Below are positions 60,541-64,000 of a stretch of 64,000 nt of DNA, in pieces; the first letter of the stretch is position 1, and each line of letters starts with the position of its first letter. The notes under the pieces are model-generated. The model ran no database searches. It was given only the letters and a program-made list of their open reading frames with translations, and had not been told where the DNA came from. Source of the DNA: Lachnospiraceae bacterium (GTDB lineage Bacteria; Bacillota; Clostridia; Lachnospirales; Lachnospiraceae); NCBI GenBank assembly GCA_019421365.1, contig JAHZFJ010000011.1, positions 66,016 through 130,015 of the forward strand, in the 5' to 3' direction. The position numbers and the translations under genes are program-made.

Positions 60541-60731
60541 AAACTTCGCACTTGAAGATTTCGACGAGTATGTAATTGCTATATTCAACGAAAACCCCGC
60601 GTTCGCTTAGCATCACACGTAGCAGTACTAAGATTTCGCGTTGCGAAATCAAGTGCTGACGTGTTCAGATAGTTTTTCTTATGAATATAGCAATTACATA
60701 CTCTAAATTGTTTTTTTTAATGTGCGAAGTT
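60541..60731 (+). repeat. PalB repeat, copy D (full length)
   Basis: Starts nine bases after the Fur-family stop. Ends aaacttcgcac (60541) and gtgcgaagtt (60722-60731) are inverted. Inside, a perfect 21-bp pair gagtatgtaattgctatattc (60566-60586 and its complement at 60683-60703) encloses a third structure around atttcgcgttgcgaaat. A T-run of eight precedes the right end. This is the longest copy and the reference for the family. Confidence 0.85.
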
Positions 60732-60800
60732 AGAGTAATTCATTTTAATTAAAGTAAATTTATAAAACTAAAATCCTTATATAGTTACAATATAGCACAA

Positions 60801-60835
60801 AAAAAGGCGTAGATATATACTATCTGCGCTTTTTT
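60801..60835. terminator. Bidirectional terminator upstream of the desulfurase gene
   Basis: A 14-bp stem with G-U pairs (aaaaggcgtagata and tatctgcgctttt) with a 5-nt loop and A/T flanks. Between it and 61063 only a promoter is seen. Confidence 0.8.
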
Positions 60836-60949
60836 CACTGTTTAAAAGTCCATAGTAAACATGGAAGACTAAATATTTCCTAGTTTGCATCTGAAAAGAA
60901 AAGTCGACAGCTTGATCCTCGAATAATATAAGTCGTTTCGTGAAAAATG

Positions 60950-60979
60950 TTGTCCTCTTATATTTATATATGCTATAAT
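60950..60979 (+). promoter_or_regulatory. Promoter of the cysteine desulfurase gene
   Basis: TTGTCC (60950-60955), 18 bp, TATAAT (60974-60979) with an extended TGC before the -10. Confidence 0.7.
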
Positions 60980-61062
60980 ACAACTATTCCTATAAAACAG
61001 GTAGAATAATATAATGGATAATCGATGTTATGATTTTAATAGAGTAAGAGGCGAGATATAAT

Positions 61063-62175
61063 ATGATATATTTAGATTACGCAGCAAACACACCAACTGA
61101 TGAGAGAGTGTTACAAGAATTCTGTTTGGTGAATCAAGAGTTTTTTGGAAACCCCAATTCTCTTCATCCACTTGGTTTTGCTGCTAAAGATAAGATGGAT
61201 TCCATCATTGAAAGTATGACGAAGGAACTAGGATTAGAAGATAGTGAAATCGTATATACATCAGGTGCTAGTGAATCCAATAACACCGCAATTAAGGGTA
61301 TTGCAAGAAGTAGTAGGCATGTTGGAAAACATATCATTACTTCGGGACTTGAACATTCCTCTGTAAGTGGTACTTTAACACATCTACAAGAACAAGGGTA
61401 TGAGATTGATATGCTTGATATATGCAAAGATGGTACACTTAATCTTGAGAGTCTTAGAGAACTACTAAGAAAAGACACTGTACTAGTAACAGTTTGTGCT
61501 GTTGATAGCGAACTAGGTGTTGTACAACCGATTGAGGAGATTGCAGCTATTGTAAAAGAATTTCCAAATTGCCGTTTGCATATTGATGCTACTCAAGCTA
61601 TAGGCAAAGTTGGAATTGATTTCAATCTAGCAGATACAGTAAGTTTTACTCCACATAAATTCTATGGATTAAATGGTTGTGGAGTTTTTATTAAGAAGAA
61701 GGATTTAATAATAGAGCCATTAATACATGGTGGAGTAAGTACAACGATTTATCGAAGTGGTACACCTGCTGTAGCGATGGCAGCTTCTGTAAAAAAAGCA
61801 ATTGATTTATCATATGAAGAGTTTGATGCGCGGTACCAGGTTGTAAAAGAGAGAAATACGTATCTACGTGAACAACTTACAAAGATGAAGTTCGTAGTAA
61901 TTAATAGTCCGATGGAAAGTGTGCCTCATATTTTGAATATTAGTGTACCTGGTGTTCGTGGGTATGTGATGCAAGAAAGACTTGCAGAATATGATATTTG
62001 TTTGTCAGCAAAATCAGCATGTTCTGTGAAGACTACGCCTTCAAAACCAGTTTTTGCAATAACCAAGGATAAGAAGAGAGCAATGTCTTCCTTTAGAATA
62101 AGTATTAGTCATTTAACGACAAAAGAAGAGCTAGATTATTTCTTAGAGAAGCTTAATCTATGCTATTCAAATTAA
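61063..62175 (+). CDS. NifS/IscS-like cysteine desulfurase
   Basis: Group I PLP cysteine desulfurase of 370 residues, distinct from the SufS at 13562. N-terminal YLDYAANTPTDERVLQ, pyridoxal-binding HIDATQAIGKV, PLP Lys in SFTPHKFYGLNG, and the catalytic Cys in LSAKSACSVKT. It is followed 150 bp later by a TtcA-like tRNA-thiolation gene, so it probably supplies persulfide for tRNA modification. A PalB repeat separates the two genes. Ribosome site: gaggcga, weak. Confidence 0.92.
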   Translation: MIYLDYAANTPTDERVLQEFCLVNQEFFGNPNSLHPLGFAAKDKMDSIIESMTKELGLEDSEIVYTSGASESNNTAIKGIARSSRHVGKHIITSGLEHSSVSGTLTHLQEQGYEIDMLDICKDGTLNLESLRELLRKDTVLVTVCAVDSELGVVQPIEEIAAIVKEFPNCRLHIDATQAIGKVGIDFNLADTVSFTPHKFYGLNGCGVFIKKKDLIIEPLIHGGVSTTIYRSGTPAVAMAASVKKAIDLSYEEFDARYQVVKERNTYLREQLTKMKFVVINSPMESVPHILNISVPGVRGYVMQERLAEYDICLSAKSACSVKTTPSKPVFAITKDKKRAMSSFRISISHLTTKEELDYFLEKLNLCYSN

Positions 62176-62197
62176 GAAAAAGAAGTATAATCGACAG

Positions 62198-62291
62198 CTC
62201 AAACGTTGTACTTGAAGATTTCAGGGAGTTTTTCTTATGAATATAGCAAATACCTCCTCTGAATGAAGTTTATAATGTGTAAATTGAGTAA
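62198..62291 (+). repeat. PalB repeat, copy E (rearranged)
   Basis: Starts 23 bases after the desulfurase stop with ctcaaacgttgtacttgaag, then joins directly to tttttcttatgaatatagca, a segment identical to the right arm of the 60541 copy, and ends aatgtgtaaattgagtaaa. It looks like a deletion derivative of the full element. Confidence 0.75.
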
Positions 62292-62325
62292 ATAAGATAA
62301 CGAAAATTAGGAGAAATAAATAGAT

Positions 62326-63174
62326 ATGAGTAGAGAATTAACAACGTGTCAATTAATAGAGAGAAGTATCAATAAGAAATTTAGAAAAGAAATATGGACA
62401 CCATTTGTACAAGCTATCAAGAAGTATGAATTGATTCAATCAGGAGACCATATCGCAGTATGTATCTCTGGCGGGAAGGATTCTATGCTATTAGCTAAGT
62501 TAATGCAGATATTACAACGAATCTCAGATGTTCCTTTTGAAGTTACGTATCTTGTAATGGACCCGGGTTATAATCCGATTAACCGTCAGAAGATTGAAAG
62601 TAACGCCAAATTATTAGAGATACCAATCGTCGTATTTGAGACAAATATCTTTGATATCGTTAATGAAATTGATAAATCACCATGTTACTTATGTGCTAGA
62701 ATGAGAAGAGGTAATCTCTATAGCAAAGCGAAAGAACTTGGTTGTAATAAAATTGCACTTGGTCATCATATGAGTGATGTTATAGAAACTACATTAATGG
62801 GTATGTTATATGGCTCACAGATCCAAGGTATGATGCCAAAACTACACAGTACTAACTTTGAAGGAATGGAATTAATCCGTCCAATGTACTGCATCTTAGA
62901 AGAGAATATAATAGCATGGAAGAATTACAATGACTTACAATTCATCCAATGTGCTTGTAGATTCACAGAAAACTGTACAATTTGTGATAATGGCGGTGGT
63001 GGATCAAAACGTCAAGAAGTAAAACAACTAATTAAGAGATTAAAGAAAGACAATCCAACGATAGAAACTAATATCTTTAACAGTATTCATAATGTAAGCT
63101 TAGATACTTTAATATCCTATAAGCAAAAGGGTGAAGTTCATTCCTTCTTAGACACTTACGACAAAAATCAATAA
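62326..63174 (+). CDS. TtcA-like tRNA sulfurtransferase (PP-loop ATPase)
   Basis: A 282-residue PP-loop ATPase of the TtcA family, whose founding member makes 2-thiocytidine at position 32 of tRNA using an Fe-S cluster. ATP motif SGGKDSMLLA is near residue 48, and the CxxC of TtcA appears in PCYLCARMRRGNL. GHHMSDVIETTLM and further Cys (QCACRFTENCTICDNGGGG) are present. The upstream desulfurase supports a sulfur-transfer role. The exact tRNA position is not proven. Confidence 0.88.
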   Translation: MSRELTTCQLIERSINKKFRKEIWTPFVQAIKKYELIQSGDHIAVCISGGKDSMLLAKLMQILQRISDVPFEVTYLVMDPGYNPINRQKIESNAKLLEIPIVVFETNIFDIVNEIDKSPCYLCARMRRGNLYSKAKELGCNKIALGHHMSDVIETTLMGMLYGSQIQGMMPKLHSTNFEGMELIRPMYCILEENIIAWKNYNDLQFIQCACRFTENCTICDNGGGGSKRQEVKQLIKRLKKDNPTIETNIFNSIHNVSLDTLISYKQKGEVHSFLDTYDKNQ

Positions 63175-63219
63175 TATTCTGATAGAAGTTTTTATGTATA
63201 GTTTTTGGCAGTTTACCTC

Positions 63220-63247
63220 TTAACAAATTAACTAATTATGGTATAAT
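63220..63247 (+). promoter_or_regulatory. Rubrerythrin promoter
   Basis: TTAACA (63220-63225), 16 bp, TATAAT (63242-63247). No GGTTAG palindrome or PerR box is recognised; a lone ggttag half-site lies at 63290. Confidence 0.55.
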
Positions 63248-63328
63248 AGAAGAGACGAGATGAATTTTATACCATTTTTATTTTCATATGGTTAGGTCAT
63301 TTATTCTATATCAAAGGAGGAAACAAAC

Positions 63329-63868
63329 ATGTCAGAATTAAAGGGAACTAAAACAGAAGCAAATCTATTAGCAGCATTTGCAGGAGAATCACAGGCAAGA
63401 AATAAGTATACATACTATGCTTCAAAAGCAAAAAAAGAAGGGTATGTACAAATTGCCGCTTTATTTGAAGAAACTGCAAATAATGAAAAAGAACATGCGA
63501 AAATATGGTTCAAATTATTACATGATGGTATGCCAGATACGATGACAAATCTTAAAGATGCTGCCGATGGCGAGAATTATGAGTGGACAGATATGTATGC
63601 TACTTTTGCTAAGGAAGCTAAAGAAGAAGGTTTTGATAAAATTGCGTACTTATTTGAACAAGTAGCTAATATTGAGAAAGAACATGAAGAAAGATATCGT
63701 AAATTATTAGCTAATATTGAAGGTGGACTTGTATTCTCTAAAGAAGGAGATGCAATTTGGCAATGTTCTAATTGTGGTCATATTGTTGTTGGTAAACAAG
63801 CTCCAGAAGCATGTCCAGTATGTGCTCATCCTCAAGGATACTTCCAAGTTAGAGCAGAGAATTACTAA
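63329..63868 (+). CDS. rbr: Rubrerythrin
   Basis: Non-heme di-iron peroxidase of 179 residues that reduces hydrogen peroxide in anaerobes. The ferritin-like N-terminal domain has the ligand blocks FAGESQARNKYTYYA and FEETANNEKEHAKIW, repeated as EQVANIEKEHEERY. The C-terminal rubredoxin domain has CSNCGHIVVG and CPVCAHPQGYF. A strong ribosome site (aaaggagga) precedes the ATG. It completes the oxidative-stress set of this window. Confidence 0.97.
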   Translation: MSELKGTKTEANLLAAFAGESQARNKYTYYASKAKKEGYVQIAALFEETANNEKEHAKIWFKLLHDGMPDTMTNLKDAADGENYEWTDMYATFAKEAKEEGFDKIAYLFEQVANIEKEHEERYRKLLANIEGGLVFSKEGDAIWQCSNCGHIVVGKQAPEACPVCAHPQGYFQVRAENY

Positions 63869-63916
63869 GGTTTGTGATATTATAATAAATAAAGAATTGA
63901 ATTAGTTGATTAAGAA

Positions 63917-63952
63917 ACAATCTTCGCAGTGATGTGAAGATTGTTTTTTTTT
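63917..63952 (+). terminator. Terminator after rubrerythrin
   Basis: aacaatcttc (63917-63926) pairs with gaagattgtt (63935-63944), followed by T to 63952. Confidence 0.88.
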
Positions 63953-63969
63953 GTATAGAAGCAAAATAA

Positions 63970-64000
63970 ACCACCGGCTCTGCCGGTGTGTCCCCAGCCA
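63970..64000. repeat. GC-rich hairpin sequence cut by the window end
   Basis: ccaccggctctgccggtgtg is a palindrome of far higher GC than the neighbouring sequence, followed by tccccagcca. It may be the start of another repeat or mobile element; only 31 bases are visible. Confidence 0.3.

Overview
The window is low-GC Firmicute DNA with strong Shine-Dalgarno sites, TTGaca-17-TAtaat promoters and U-tract terminators. The gene set is that of an anaerobic saccharolytic clostridium: pyruvate formate-lyase, rubrerythrin, SUF Fe-S assembly, FeoAB, a beta-glucoside PTS, binding-protein sugar ABC transporters and YesM/YesN-type sensing. This fits Lachnospiraceae, perhaps the Clostridium phytofermentans group. 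That placement is inference from content and style; there is no rRNA here. I see no tRNA, rRNA, CRISPR array, phage or transposase gene.

Layout. 0-4 kb: sugar ABC importer (binding lipoprotein, two permeases, no ATPase). 4-9.5 kb: S8 protease, SelO-type AMPylase, siroheme sulfite/nitrite reductase. 9.5-15.3 kb: orphan structured transcript, then an unusual DtxR-fold regulator heading sufCBDSU. 15.3-19.5 kb: gpmA, peroxiredoxin ahpC, a TrxR-like reductase with its Trx-fold tail at the C-terminus, and a 26-codon membrane micro-gene. 19.5-24 kb: RpiR regulator, beta-glucoside PTS and 6-phospho-beta-glucosidase. 24-30 kb: pflB, pflA, ZIP transporter, enolase. 30-42 kb: redox region with an Rrf2 regulator, PucR regulator, old-yellow-enzyme family reductase, soluble chemoreceptor-like protein, NmrA-like protein, flavin/ferredoxin protein, class M sirtuin plus Zn-macrodomain pair, and gpx-ohrR-gpx. 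42-53.5 kb: YesN/YesM plus anchored sugar sensor, mglBAC and a chemoreceptor. 53.5-56.3 kb: a Tet(M)-like translational GTPase fused to a Rae1/YacP-type NYN ribonuclease domain. 56.4-60.5 kb: iron block (DtxR-type repressor, feoA, feoA, feoB, Cys-rich small protein, Fur-like protein). 61-64 kb: cysteine desulfurase, TtcA-like enzyme, rubrerythrin.

Regulatory threads tie distant genes together. An 18-bp palindrome GGTTAG-N6-CTAACC (outer base relaxed in two copies) sits at the start region of the feoA, enolase, ahpC and micro-gene promoters; feoA also has a good Fur box. A 19-bp TGTAA-N9-TTACA operator occurs at the Rrf2 gene and twice before the NmrA-like gene. An OhrR-type box overlaps the gpx -10.

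The intergenic DNA carries families of large imperfect palindromes: two copies of a 350-390 bp hairpin (PalA), five copies of an orientation-locked 3'-flank element (PalB), and a 200-bp palindrome apparently inserted inside a terminator loop (PalC).

The strongest novelty candidates are the GTPase-NYN fusion, the Rrf2-linked sirtuin/macrodomain cluster lacking the usual lipoylation partners, the DtxR-fold suf regulator that has lost its metal ligands and gained a Cys triad, and the giant-hairpin families.
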